From Deltaproteobacteria bacterium (GTDB lineage Bacteria; Myxococcota_A; Polyangia; HGW-17; JAJRWW01), in contig JAOZUO010000034.1 in the NCBI GenBank assembly GCA_029938605.1, positions 1-57,779 of the forward strand: 57,779 nt of DNA, given 5' to 3'. The notes beneath the pieces were generated by a model, which saw only the letters and a program-made list of their open reading frames with translations, was not told the DNA's origin and did no database searches. A program made the translations under genes and the position numbers. Below are positions 39,992 through 49,118 of the stretch, one piece after another; positions within the stretch are counted from its first letter, which is position 1, and the number at the start of each line of letters is the position of its first letter.

Positions 39992-40153
39992 TTAGGCGGC
40001 TGGCGTGAATAAACTTATCAAGTTGGGACACGAGGCGCGCGGCAGCCAAGGCGCGAGGAGGGCGCATACTCTGCGTATGCAACCGACGAGGAACGCGGGC
40101 AGTCGCGATGGATCGGGTTCCAGATGACAAGGTTATTTGCGCCAGCCGCCTTA
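39992..40153. mobile_element. MITE-like structured element E2 after the tetR gene
   Basis: About 162 bp bounded by inverted repeats of nearly 38 bp (outer part TTAGGCGGCTGGCG; inner part AATAAACTTATCA against TGACAAGGTTATT). The core reads CCAAGGCGCGAGGAGGGCGC, hairpin GCATAC...GTATGC, then AACCGACGAGGAACGC. Element E1 has the same core, but its hairpin is GCGTAC...GTACGC: both strands changed together. The terminal repeats of E1 and E2 are unrelated. Its right end supplies the TAA stop of the tetR gene. Confidence 0.82.
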
Positions 40154-40750
40154 GCCCTTGACCTCCAACCCCCGCATCAATAGGTCCAGGGCTCGGTCGA
40201 GATGCGGCTCGGGGGGATCGAAAGCGGGCTGGCCCGCGAGCCAACCGACGAGATAGAAGTAGTGCAGCGCGAAGGCGTTTACGGCCACGTCGAAGGGATC
40301 GATGTCGGCGATGATCTCGCCCCGGGCCTGTGCCTCGGCGACGAGATTCGACAGGGACATGAACAGCTCCAAGAAACGCTGCTCCCGCAGCGGTGAGTTC
40401 GCGTCCTGGGCCATGCTCAGCTCTCGGACGGCGACCCGGGCCAGGTCCATGTCGGCCCGGTGGTGGGAGTAGAAAACGCCAAAGACGTGCGTGAGCTGCT
40501 CCCGCAGGGTCCCGGTGGGGAGAGAGGCGAAGGCCCTTTGGATCTCCTGCTCCATGTTTTCGGTGGAGATGGCCTCGACGATGGACACCTTGTCTCGGAA
40601 GTAGCTGTAGAGCGTGCCCACCCCCAACCCGGCGTCCTCGGCGATGGAGCGCATGGTCGTCGCCCCGAAGGACTCCTGGCCAAACCGCTTCCGCGCCGCC
40701 TCCAGGATGCGTTCTCTGGTGTCTTCTCGTGTGGTGTCGCGGTTCGCCAT
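40151..40750 (-). CDS. TetR-family transcriptional regulator
   Basis: A 199-residue repressor. The helix-turn-helix is at about residues 10-57 (RERILEAARKRFGQESFGAT, TMRSIAEDAGLGVGTLYSYF), and the rest is an all-helical ligand-binding domain ending LLMRGLEVKG. AAGGAG precedes the ATG. The target and ligand are unknown. No divergently transcribed partner is present; a repeat island lies upstream. The stop codon is inside the terminal repeat of element E2. Confidence 0.88.
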   Translation of the reverse strand: MANRDTTREDTRERILEAARKRFGQESFGATTMRSIAEDAGLGVGTLYSYFRDKVSIVEAISTENMEQEIQRAFASLPTGTLREQLTHVFGVFYSHHRADMDLARVAVRELSMAQDANSPLREQRFLELFMSLSNLVAEAQARGEIIADIDPFDVAVNAFALHYFYLVGWLAGQPAFDPPEPHLDRALDLLMRGLEVKG

Positions 40751-41023
40751 GGCCGCTCCTTGCGGAGTACCTCCGGATCGAATGTGCTCATACTATCTCT
40801 TCGCGCCGTGGTCGCAAGCTCTGATCCCCGATCTGGAAAGGAAGAAATGAGCTGCGTATTGCGACTTTGCGTCCACCCTGGAGCCTAAGGCCAGGATCGC
40901 TCACTGATCGCCTGAGGGTTCTTATTCACAGTCGTTCACCGACAACACAGGGAGTCTGTACTGGTGCTCTGCGGCGGAGCCACGGTGGACTGACAACCGT
41001 TATTGCATCGAGCGTGGGGCACT

Positions 41024-41235
41024 GGTGCCATAAGTGGGACAAGATAAATCATCCAGGTGGGGTTCTGTCACGAATGAGCCCGCTGGGGCCGAAATCAGTG
41101 CCACAAGTGGGGTAAGATAAGTCATCCGGGTGGGGTTCTGTCACTATTGAGCCCGCTGGGGCCGAAATCAGTGCCACAAGTGGGGTGAGATAAATCATCC
41201 GGGTGGGGTTTTGTCACTCCTCTCCACCGTCTGAG
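41024..41235. repeat. 73-bp tandem repeat, about 2.9 copies
   Basis: Copies begin near 41024, 41097 and 41170 with an exact 73-bp period. The shared text includes GTGCCACAAGTGGGG, TCATCCGGGTGGGGTT and GAGCCCGCTGGGGCCGAAAT. Differences are single bases. The last copy is cut after TTTTGTCACT and runs into another repeat. No protein-coding sense. Confidence 0.8.
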
Positions 41236-41368
41236 CCCGCCCCGGCCTCAGCCGGGGCGAGAGAGTGCTCGGACGTGTGGCCGCGGGCAGGATCGCTCAC
41301 TGATCCGCTGAGCTGGCTTTTTCGCAGTTCACGCTGGGAACTTCAAATCCGGGTCCATGTGACCGGCA

Positions 41369-41420
41369 AGGCGCAACATCGGGATGACCTTCGGCCGAAG
41401 GTTCCCTCGATATTGCGCCT
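41369..41420. repeat. 52-bp imperfect palindrome
   Basis: Arms of 26 bases (AGGCGCAACATCG... and ...CGATATTGCGCCT) meet at CTTCGGCCGAAG. 21 of 26 positions pair as DNA, and more with G-U pairs as RNA. It could be a transposon end or a strong hairpin. Confidence 0.7.
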
Positions 41421-41580
41421 CTGCCTGGCTTGAGCCGCGGTGCCTGGCAGTCGACGTTGGTGGGCAGCGCTTACGCAGGGGTGTGCCGTATTTCTTTTTG
41501 GCGGGGGAAAAGATCGCCCGGAATTGCGCTTTGGGCTATGCCCAAAAAAGAAAAATCGGCGCCGGGGCGGCACCCACGAC

Positions 41581-41853
41581 GCCGAACTGATGGAGTACAG
41601 GCGCCGTCTGGCATGGTCACGCCATCCCCAGGGTAGCCTGGTGGTAAGCGTGCTGCGCATGATGGCGCTGTGCATCCTGGCCGTAGCGCGGAAGCTGAGC
41701 CGCTTCGGCTACAGCGAGGAGACGCCGAGCTGGGGCCAGGTAGCCAAGCATTTCCTGCTGCAGCTATGTGCAAGCAACCACTGGAGACCAATGCCTTCGA
41801 CGCAGTGTAAGTACAGCCCCTGCGTTGGTCTTCTCCGGATTCTTGTCGCATAA
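41581..41853 (+). pseudogene. C-terminal remnant of a transposase (probable)
   Basis: The plus-strand frame here reads AELMEYRRRLAWSRHPQG, VVSVLRMMALCILAVARKLS and ETPSWGQVAKHFLLQLC. This resembles the last segment of DDE-type transposases, with a basic hydrophobic helix followed by a W-V-FLLxLC end. The catalytic part is missing, and the frame upstream (from 41440) translates a dispersed repeat. The identification is by memory of similar C-termini and should be treated as tentative. Confidence 0.45.
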
Positions 41854-41880
41854 AAAAACCTCCCCACTGCAGTGGGGCCA

Positions 41881-41968
41881 GCGACAGCTGCGCCAGCGGC
41901 GACGCCGCCACCCCCCTGCGGGGCGTGGCGACGTCGCCCGGCGTCAGCCGGGGCGAGAGAGCGATCGG
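41881..41968. repeat. Dispersed repeat copy, island 2
   Basis: Matches about 30709-30800 of island 1. Both contain GACAGCTGCGCCAGCGGCG, CCCTGCGGGGCGTGGC and CAGCCGGGGCGAGAGAG. It ends just before the start of the sigma-54 activator gene and may contribute to its leader. Confidence 0.75.
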
Positions 41969-41983
41969 CCCCGCCTTGGGGCC

Positions 41984-43483
<1,500 letters not shown>

Positions 43484-43486
43484 GTA

Positions 43487-43509
43487 CACTGGGGGTATCA
43501 CCCCCAGTG
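43487..43509 (+). terminator. Hairpin after the activator gene
   Basis: CACTGGGGG and CCCCCAGTG form a perfect 9-bp stem with loop TATCA, starting three bases after the stop codon. No T-run follows, so it may be a Rho-dependent pause or mRNA-stabilising hairpin rather than a classical terminator. Confidence 0.55.
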
Positions 43510-43689
43510 GGTGTAGAAGCCCCATCGCCGAAAAATAGCTGTGTTTTCAGTACGTAAATGGATATACAGTCGGTTGAGCCGTCTCTGCGGTGGGGCCAGT
43601 ACTCCCAGGCACAGCCATACCCAGGGGAAGGCTCAGACATAACCATCTAAATTTACACAGTAAATTAATACAGAACCGGTTCACTGCGC

Positions 43690-43706
43690 TGGAATGATTA
43701 TTGCTT
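43690..43706 (+). promoter_or_regulatory. Sigma-54-type promoter upstream of the lipoprotein cluster
   Basis: TGGAATGATTATTGCTT has GG (43691-43692) and GC (43703-43704) exactly ten bases apart, plus TTGCT at the -12 side, close to the consensus TGGCAC-N5-TTGCW. It lies between the sigma-54 activator and the first lipoprotein gene. Transcription would start near 43716, only about three bases before the ATG at 43719, so the mRNA would be almost leaderless. A palindrome GAACCGGTTC lies at 43673-43682. Confidence 0.45.
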
Positions 43707-43718
43707 TAGAAGCCGGGT

Positions 43719-44663
43719 ATGAAAACACAAAAAGTCCTCCCCATCGGTCTGACAATCCTCGCGCTTACGGCATGTGGAAACGGCGTAATCAACGGCGATG
43801 GCAACGACGCAACCGATGGCACAGTGGCCCAAGACGGCGCGATGATGTCCGACGCCGCGTCCGAGAGCCCTTCAGATGCAGCGCCGGGCGGCGACGCCGG
43901 GGTTCAGAGCGACGCCGGGGTTCAGAGCGACGCAGAGGTCCAGAGTGACGCGGAGGTCGCCCAGACCGACTGCTCAGGCATCACGGCCAACTCGAGCTAC
44001 GAGCTGTGCGCCGAGGGGACCGACCGCTGTGCCGGGGTCTTCACCGACGGATCGGGCTGCGTGGCCTTCTGCGCCGCCGCCGGTATGGTGTGTGTCGCAC
44101 GATACGGCGGTGAGCCCGGCTGCCAGCAGGAGCCTACGGTCGTGCTGGGCTGCTACGACAACAACGGACACACCTCGGACTGGTGCGAGTGCGGACCCTC
44201 GGGCGGCTCGCCCACCTGCGAAATGGACCCGGCGGATCCGCCCTATCAGATGGAGATCGACAAAAACTCGGCGACCTACACCGAGCGGCACAACTGGGCG
44301 GTCACCTGCTACGAGTACGCCTACACCGCCGGCTCCACCGATCACATGACGTGCGATTCCACCTACCAGCCCGACGGCTATCGCACCGGGACCGCCACGT
44401 TCTCGTTTACGAATGTCCCGCGCGGGAATTACCAGGTCACGATCTACAGTCGGCACACCGAGAACCGCAATTCCGCCGGAGCGCTCTTCTACGTGGATGG
44501 ACATCCCAATGTGATCAACCAGGTGGGACCCAACAGTACCGGCATGGTGTGGGACATCCACGGGACCTACTGCCTCGAGGGCAACATCGACGTGGTCCTG
44601 GACTCCACCGTGAACTCGGGATCCGACGCGGTGGCCATCGTACGCTTGACCCCCAGTCCGTGA
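43719..44663 (+). CDS. Lipoprotein with Asp-rich linker and carbohydrate-binding-like domain
   Basis: A 314-residue lipoprotein (lipobox LTAC, Cys near 19). Residues about 25-80 are an Asp/Ser/Val-rich repeat linker (GVQSDAGVQSDAEVQSDAEV). A Cys-rich module at about 85-165 (CSGITANSSYELC, GCVAFCAAAGMVC) follows. Residues about 175-310 are a beta-sandwich of the golvesin/CBM type (GTATFSFTNVPRGNYQVTIY, GALFYVDGHPNVI). Binding of a surface or extracellular glycan is inferred. It heads a close-packed run of five genes; 14 bp separate it from the next. Confidence 0.75.
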   Translation: MKTQKVLPIGLTILALTACGNGVINGDGNDATDGTVAQDGAMMSDAASESPSDAAPGGDAGVQSDAGVQSDAEVQSDAEVAQTDCSGITANSSYELCAEGTDRCAGVFTDGSGCVAFCAAAGMVCVARYGGEPGCQQEPTVVLGCYDNNGHTSDWCECGPSGGSPTCEMDPADPPYQMEIDKNSATYTERHNWAVTCYEYAYTAGSTDHMTCDSTYQPDGYRTGTATFSFTNVPRGNYQVTIYSRHTENRNSAGALFYVDGHPNVINQVGPNSTGMVWDIHGTYCLEGNIDVVLDSTVNSGSDAVAIVRLTPSP

Positions 44664-44677
44664 AGGAGAGTTCCGAA

Positions 44678-46432
44678 ATGAAAATTCATAGCACCACCGC
44701 TATCCTGTTGATCCTGGTCGTGGGACTGGTTGCCTGCGGCTCCACCGGACAGCAGCAGAGTACAGAGGACGCCGCCGTTACCGACCCCGACAGCGGCGAA
44801 GTGAATCCCGACGGCTCCATCCTGCCGGACGGCGCGGTTGGGCCGGACGGCCAGGTCGGGGTGGACGCAGGGCCGGCCGCCGATGCTGCAATCTGGCCCG
44901 ACGCCGGTCCCCTGGTGGGCCTGCCCTACCCGGTGCGGGACACCTACCGCATCAAGGGCATCAACCCCGACTTCTGGCCGAACAAGGACGAGTTCGTCAC
45001 CCAGCACACGGGCGTCGTGGCGGTGAACCTCGTCTGGTTCTCCTGGGAGCCCAGCCCCGACTCTCCGCCCTGCGGCGGCTCGCAGCAAGAGTACGACGGC
45101 CGCTGCTACAACATCCCCGCCGACGCGGATGACGCCATCCGCGGCTACACCGACCGGGGCATCGTGGTCACCGGGGTCCTCTACGGCGTACCCGCCTGGG
45201 CGCGCACGGGCAACACGGGCTGCTCCCCCATCACCGGTGGCTTCGAAATCTTCTGCACGCCGGATGACCCATCCCTGTTCGGTCGCTTCGCCGGCATGCT
45301 GGCCAGCCGCTACGACGGCCTCAGCGGGAACGGTCGGGTGGCCGACTTCGTGATCCACAACGAGATCAACACCAACGCCTGGTTCGACATCGGCTGCGGC
45401 CAGGGCGTCCCCTGCGACGCCAACGCCTGGATCGGGGCCTACGCAGACAACTACGCCGCGGCCTACGACTTGATCAAGGGCCACCAGTCCGAGGCCAAGG
45501 TGCTGCTCTCCTTCGAGCATCACTTCGACACCGAATACGATCTCCCCGCGGACGACTTCGCGGTGCTGTCGGTCAAGACCTTCCTCACCGAGTTCGACGC
45601 GCTCATCGGCAACCGCATGTGGCAGGTGGCCTACCACCCCTATGCGCCGAATCTGCTGTCGCCGGTGTTCTCGCCCCTCGACCTGCCCAAGGTGACCTAC
45701 GGCAACATAGGCGTGCTGCTCCAGTGGCTGCGCGTCGCCTTCCCGAGCAAGCCCTGGGTGTGGGACGTCCAGCTCACCGAGAGTGGCATCAGCTCCGGGG
45801 CGCCGGGCTCCAACGAGACACTCCAGGCCGCGGCGGTGTGCGACACCTTCATCAATGTGTTGGGCACGCCCGGCATCACGAGCTACATCTACCACCGCAT
45901 GCAGGACCACCCCAGCGAGTTGCAGCTCCAGGTGGGCCTGGCGCGCACGGACGGTAGCCTGAAGCCGGCCTGGGCGGTGTGGGCGGGTGCCAACCACATC
46001 GACGACAACCCGCCCCAACTGCACTGCGGCTTCGAGCATTTACCGTACACCCGCCTGGTGCGAAGCGTGAAGGATCAGTGGATGGACACGTACTGGACCT
46101 CCACGCGGCTCCCCCCCTCGGACTTCGTCGAGGAGCAGGCGTGGTATCTGCTACGCGCCCCGGAGCCGGGCACGCAACTGCTGTTCGAGTGCCTGTTGGA
46201 AAACTCCACCATTGGCGAGCAGACCTTTCTCACGAGCGACGTAGGATGTGAGGGACACCAGGGCATGGGGCCCGTGGGCTACATCTGGACCAACCCGATT
46301 ACCGACTCGGTGACGCTGTACCGCTGTCGCAGCGGCGTCGCCGGTTTCGAGGCTCAATTCGTCTCCGCGGACCCTGGTTGCGAGGGCGGAACCAGCGACG
46401 GGCCGCTGGGCCATGCGCTGCCGGCACCATGA
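44678..46432 (+). CDS. Lipoprotein with DUF5722/glycosidase-like domain
   Basis: A 584-residue lipoprotein; ATG at 44678 with AAGGAGAG eight bases upstream. Lipobox LVAC near residue 20, then an Asp/Gly/Pro-rich linker to about 80. The central part (about 90-430) resembles DUF5722-type TIM-barrel proteins: IKGINPDFWPNKDEF, VVTGVLYGVPAWA, FVIHNEINTNAWFD and VWDVQLTESGISS. HNE and TES carry candidate catalytic Glu residues. The C-terminal about 100 residues hold two copies of a Cys/Gly module (LLFECLLENS...DVGCEGHQG, LYRCRSG...DPGCEGG). It probably acts on extracellular polysaccharide; not verified. Confidence 0.7.
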   Translation: MKIHSTTAILLILVVGLVACGSTGQQQSTEDAAVTDPDSGEVNPDGSILPDGAVGPDGQVGVDAGPAADAAIWPDAGPLVGLPYPVRDTYRIKGINPDFWPNKDEFVTQHTGVVAVNLVWFSWEPSPDSPPCGGSQQEYDGRCYNIPADADDAIRGYTDRGIVVTGVLYGVPAWARTGNTGCSPITGGFEIFCTPDDPSLFGRFAGMLASRYDGLSGNGRVADFVIHNEINTNAWFDIGCGQGVPCDANAWIGAYADNYAAAYDLIKGHQSEAKVLLSFEHHFDTEYDLPADDFAVLSVKTFLTEFDALIGNRMWQVAYHPYAPNLLSPVFSPLDLPKVTYGNIGVLLQWLRVAFPSKPWVWDVQLTESGISSGAPGSNETLQAAAVCDTFINVLGTPGITSYIYHRMQDHPSELQLQVGLARTDGSLKPAWAVWAGANHIDDNPPQLHCGFEHLPYTRLVRSVKDQWMDTYWTSTRLPPSDFVEEQAWYLLRAPEPGTQLLFECLLENSTIGEQTFLTSDVGCEGHQGMGPVGYIWTNPITDSVTLYRCRSGVAGFEAQFVSADPGCEGGTSDGPLGHALPAP

Positions 46433-46697
46433 AAGGAATGATGAAGGGTTTGCCTACTCCGACACCACCAGCGTGCTCGCGGTCCACGTCTGCACCACGC
46501 CATGGAATTGGGACTACGTGACATGGACAAACTACGACAACGGCCTGGCCTGGAGTCAGGCGGGTGGGGACTTCGGACCCCTGATCCGCGAGATCCGCGC
46601 CTTGGAGGACCTGGTGAACATGGGCTTCAGTAAAGCAAACCCCAACGCCTGGTTCGACTTCACTCCCTACGTCCAACAGATCCAGGCGGCACGATGA
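46413..46697 (+). pseudogene. 3' fragment of a DNRLRE-like domain gene
   Basis: The frame reads TTSVLAVHVCTTPWNWDYVT, GLAWSQAGGDFG and ANPNAWFDFTPYVQQI. This is the second half of a DNRLRE/disaggregatase-type beta domain, which normally continues from an N-terminal half and a signal peptide that are missing here. The only ATG (46413) is inside the preceding gene. The end overlaps the next start as ATGA (46694-46697). It is probably a remnant left by a deletion, although translation by coupling cannot be excluded. Confidence 0.5.
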
Positions 46698-47875
46698 GTA
46701 TTCGAATTCCCCCTCCCCTCGGGTTCCTCCTGGCCGCCGGCCTCCTGGCCGTGGTCACGCTCACCGTCGGCGGGTGCACGCAGACGGCATCGTCGGATCC
46801 GGACGCTGACCTGGCGACCGATTCGGGAATGACCGTGGACGCCGACCTGTCCGATGCGGGCGCGAACGTGGACGCAGACCTGTCCGATGCGGGCGGGAAC
46901 GTGGATGCGGGGGCTCCCGACGGTGGCACCTACGTCTACTCGTGCTCCCCCGTGGGAGACAGTTTCTCGGACGGTTTCTTCACGCTGGCGACCTTCAACA
47001 ATCAGGTATACGCCGGCCAGTTCGGCTACGGCTACGAGTCTCAGTCCATGGTCTTTCGCTATCCGGCCTGGGAGCACGTCTCGCCGGGGCTGACCGGAAT
47101 CGGGGAGTCCGTCTGTGCCATGCGGGAGTTTGGCGGCTACCTGTACGCCAACACGGAGCACAGCGGCGACATCTTCCGCTCGGCGGACGGCGCGACCTGG
47201 GAGCTGGTCTACAACGGCGACGGGGGCTCCATCGGCTGTGGATTGGCGGAGCTGAACGGACAGCTCTACGCGGTCAACTACAACTACGCCACCTCGACCC
47301 ATGGGCGCGTGCTGCGGCAGGACGGGGCGAGCTGGACCACCGTATACGACAGCGGCGCGCAACCGCTGTACCTGCGCGAGATCGTCGCCTACAACGGCGT
47401 CCTGTACGCCTTCGGGGTGATGAACCAACAGGGGCAGATGGTCACCTCCACCGACGGCATTAACTGGACCCTTCAGACAGTGGCCAACCGCTACTTCCGG
47501 GCACATGTGTGGGGCGGCTACCTGTGGCTCGGCAGCTCGGACTTCTACGCCGCCGGGGAGACGGCCGTGTGGCGCTTCGACGGGGTGAGCTTTCTTCGTA
47601 CCCATCCGGTGGGCGGCCAGTCCCACGTGGCGGATCTGCAGGACGTCGACGGGAACCTGTTCGCCTCTACCTCCAACGGCTGGAAGACCGAGAGCGGACC
47701 GTCCTACCTGCTCATGTCGCCCGATGGACTGCAAGATTGGCAAACGGTGTGTACCTTCAGCGAGACCGCCGCCTGGTCCATGACGGTGCTCGGAACAGAG
47801 CTCTATGTAGGCACCTGGGAGTTCGGCCAGGGAGGACACGTGTACCGGGTGACCCGGACGCTGGTGGAGGAATAG
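46694..47875 (+). CDS. Beta-propeller-like lipoprotein
   Basis: A 393-residue lipoprotein: signal with lipobox VGGC near residue 28, an Asp/Gly linker with the repeat VDADLSDAG, and from residue about 80 a series of repeats such as FTLATFNNQVYAGQFGYG, MREFGGYLYANTEH, LAELNGQLYAVNYN, IVAYNGVLYAFGV and TVLGTELYVGTWEFG. These look like blades of a propeller. No enzymatic motif. ATG overlaps the stop of the fragment before it; the next gene begins four bases after its stop. Surface-binding role inferred from the cluster. Confidence 0.75.
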   Translation: MSIRIPPPLGFLLAAGLLAVVTLTVGGCTQTASSDPDADLATDSGMTVDADLSDAGANVDADLSDAGGNVDAGAPDGGTYVYSCSPVGDSFSDGFFTLATFNNQVYAGQFGYGYESQSMVFRYPAWEHVSPGLTGIGESVCAMREFGGYLYANTEHSGDIFRSADGATWELVYNGDGGSIGCGLAELNGQLYAVNYNYATSTHGRVLRQDGASWTTVYDSGAQPLYLREIVAYNGVLYAFGVMNQQGQMVTSTDGINWTLQTVANRYFRAHVWGGYLWLGSSDFYAAGETAVWRFDGVSFLRTHPVGGQSHVADLQDVDGNLFASTSNGWKTESGPSYLLMSPDGLQDWQTVCTFSETAAWSMTVLGTELYVGTWEFGQGGHVYRVTRTLVEE

Positions 47876-47879
47876 GAAG

Positions 47880-49118
47880 ATGTGGACTAGTGCCACGCCC
47901 CCAAAGTTTCTCTCGGTGCTCATTGCCGCCACTGTGCTGTTGCTCGGCCCAGGCGTCGCGATGGCCGCGCCCATCACCGAGACCGATCTGGAGGCCTTTC
48001 TGACCTTCGATGAGGGCAGCGGCTCCACCACCGCAGATCTCACTGGAAACGGCCACACCGGGACGCTGGTGTCGACCTCCTGGGGCAACGGCTACTTCTC
48101 CTGTGACGGCGAGGGCCAGGTGGTCCAGGTGGCCACCGGGTCGGCGCTGCAGTCGCCCTCCTTCACCTACGATCTCTGGTTCGAGGCCGACAGCTTCTCG
48201 GTAGTCTATGGGCGACTCATGGCCCAGGCAAACCAATCGGGCGGCAACGGACCGGACGTGCTGGACAACTACGGGAGTGTCGCCATCCGCATCACCGGCA
48301 GCAGCAACGCCGTGTTTGCGACGCCCACGGTGGGCAGCTTGTCCACGCCCGCACCACCGAACCACTTCGGCATCTGCGACGGCGGGTTTCACCAGGAGGC
48401 CGGTCCCGAGCACGTGGTGATCACCCACGACGAGCCCAGCAAGACCGTCCGGATCTTCATCGGACTGGAGTCCGCCCCCCTCCGGCTCTGCTTCGAGGCG
48501 GTCTACAGTGGAACCTATAGCACCGACACCGGACCCCTGGGCCTGTGCAATCATCCCGACCCGGATCATGTATTTCGCGGCAAGTACTACCAGTTCGCCT
48601 ACTACTCGCGGCCCCTGACCTACCAGGTGGACGCCAGCCAGAATGTGACCAGCGGAGAGGTCTTCGACAACCACCAGGCCGGCTCAGCGGCCGAGCTGGC
48701 GGAGGTCCCGGAGCCGGACGCCGGCGTAGTCCAGACCGACGCCGAGACGGAGCCCGAGCTCGACGCCGGGCTCGACGTCGCCGTAGTCGCAACTGACGCC
48801 GCCCCGGAGCCCGGAGACGCGGCGCCTGATGGGGAACCGCCCCCGTCCGACCCCGGCGCCGTGGGCGGCTGCGGTTGCGCCATGGGGCTCAGCCCGACGT
48901 CGGGGCCCCTCCCCGCGGGGCTCGGGCTCATGCTTCTGCTAGGCCTCCTGGTCAGGACATCTGGCGGCTGTTTGACTCCAACAGCGTCGAGATCCCCATC
49001 GACACCCCGGGCCCCGAGAGTTTCATGCATGAAAACTTCACCTCCGCCGGAGGCTGGGTGGCCTTGCAGAACGACGCCCTCGACTACGGCGTGGGCCTCT
49101 CCATGGAGAACCGGCTGA
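47880..49118 (+). CDS. LamG-like protein with MYXO-CTERM-like tail, 3' end fused to another fragment
   Basis: A 412-codon frame. Residues 1-30 are a signal peptide. About 35-250 form a LamG/concanavalin-like sandwich (LEAFLTFDEGSGSTTADLTG, FTYDLWFEADSFS). An acidic linker follows. Then GGCGCAMG is followed by a hydrophobic helix (LPAGLGLMLLLGLLV), the pattern of GGCG/MYXO-CTERM sorting tails. Such tails normally end within a few basic residues after the helix. Here, after about codon 358 (near 48954), the frame runs on into unrelated sequence that in another frame encodes part of a different protein. The native stop has been lost. Confidence 0.7.
   Translation: MWTSATPPKFLSVLIAATVLLLGPGVAMAAPITETDLEAFLTFDEGSGSTTADLTGNGHTGTLVSTSWGNGYFSCDGEGQVVQVATGSALQSPSFTYDLWFEADSFSVVYGRLMAQANQSGGNGPDVLDNYGSVAIRITGSSNAVFATPTVGSLSTPAPPNHFGICDGGFHQEAGPEHVVITHDEPSKTVRIFIGLESAPLRLCFEAVYSGTYSTDTGPLGLCNHPDPDHVFRGKYYQFAYYSRPLTYQVDASQNVTSGEVFDNHQAGSAAELAEVPEPDAGVVQTDAETEPELDAGLDVAVVATDAAPEPGDAAPDGEPPPSDPGAVGGCGCAMGLSPTSGPLPAGLGLMLLLGLLVRTSGGCLTPTASRSPSTPRAPRVSCMKTSPPPEAGWPCRTTPSTTAWASPWRTG

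Larger units (their letters stand above)
40751..41983. other. Repeat island 2 with a transposase remnant
   Basis: About 1.2 kb without an intact gene. Order: a segment at 40892-40932 shared with island 1; a 73-bp tandem repeat (41024-41235); the GGGGCGAGAGAG-containing segment (41233-41275); a second copy of the 40892 segment (41287-41330); a 52-bp palindrome (41369-41420); a segment at 41437-41520 shared with 30585-30660; a transposase-like fragment (41581-41853); and the 41881-41968 copy of the island 1 segment. The activator gene begins right after. Confidence 0.75.

Noticed and set aside
43487..43509. Classical intrinsic terminator after the activator gene
   Set aside because: The hairpin is perfect but no T-run follows, so the claim is limited to a hairpin.
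44567..46039. 490-residue minus-strand frame opposite the DUF5722-like gene
   Set aside because: Antisense shadow with no recognisable protein features.
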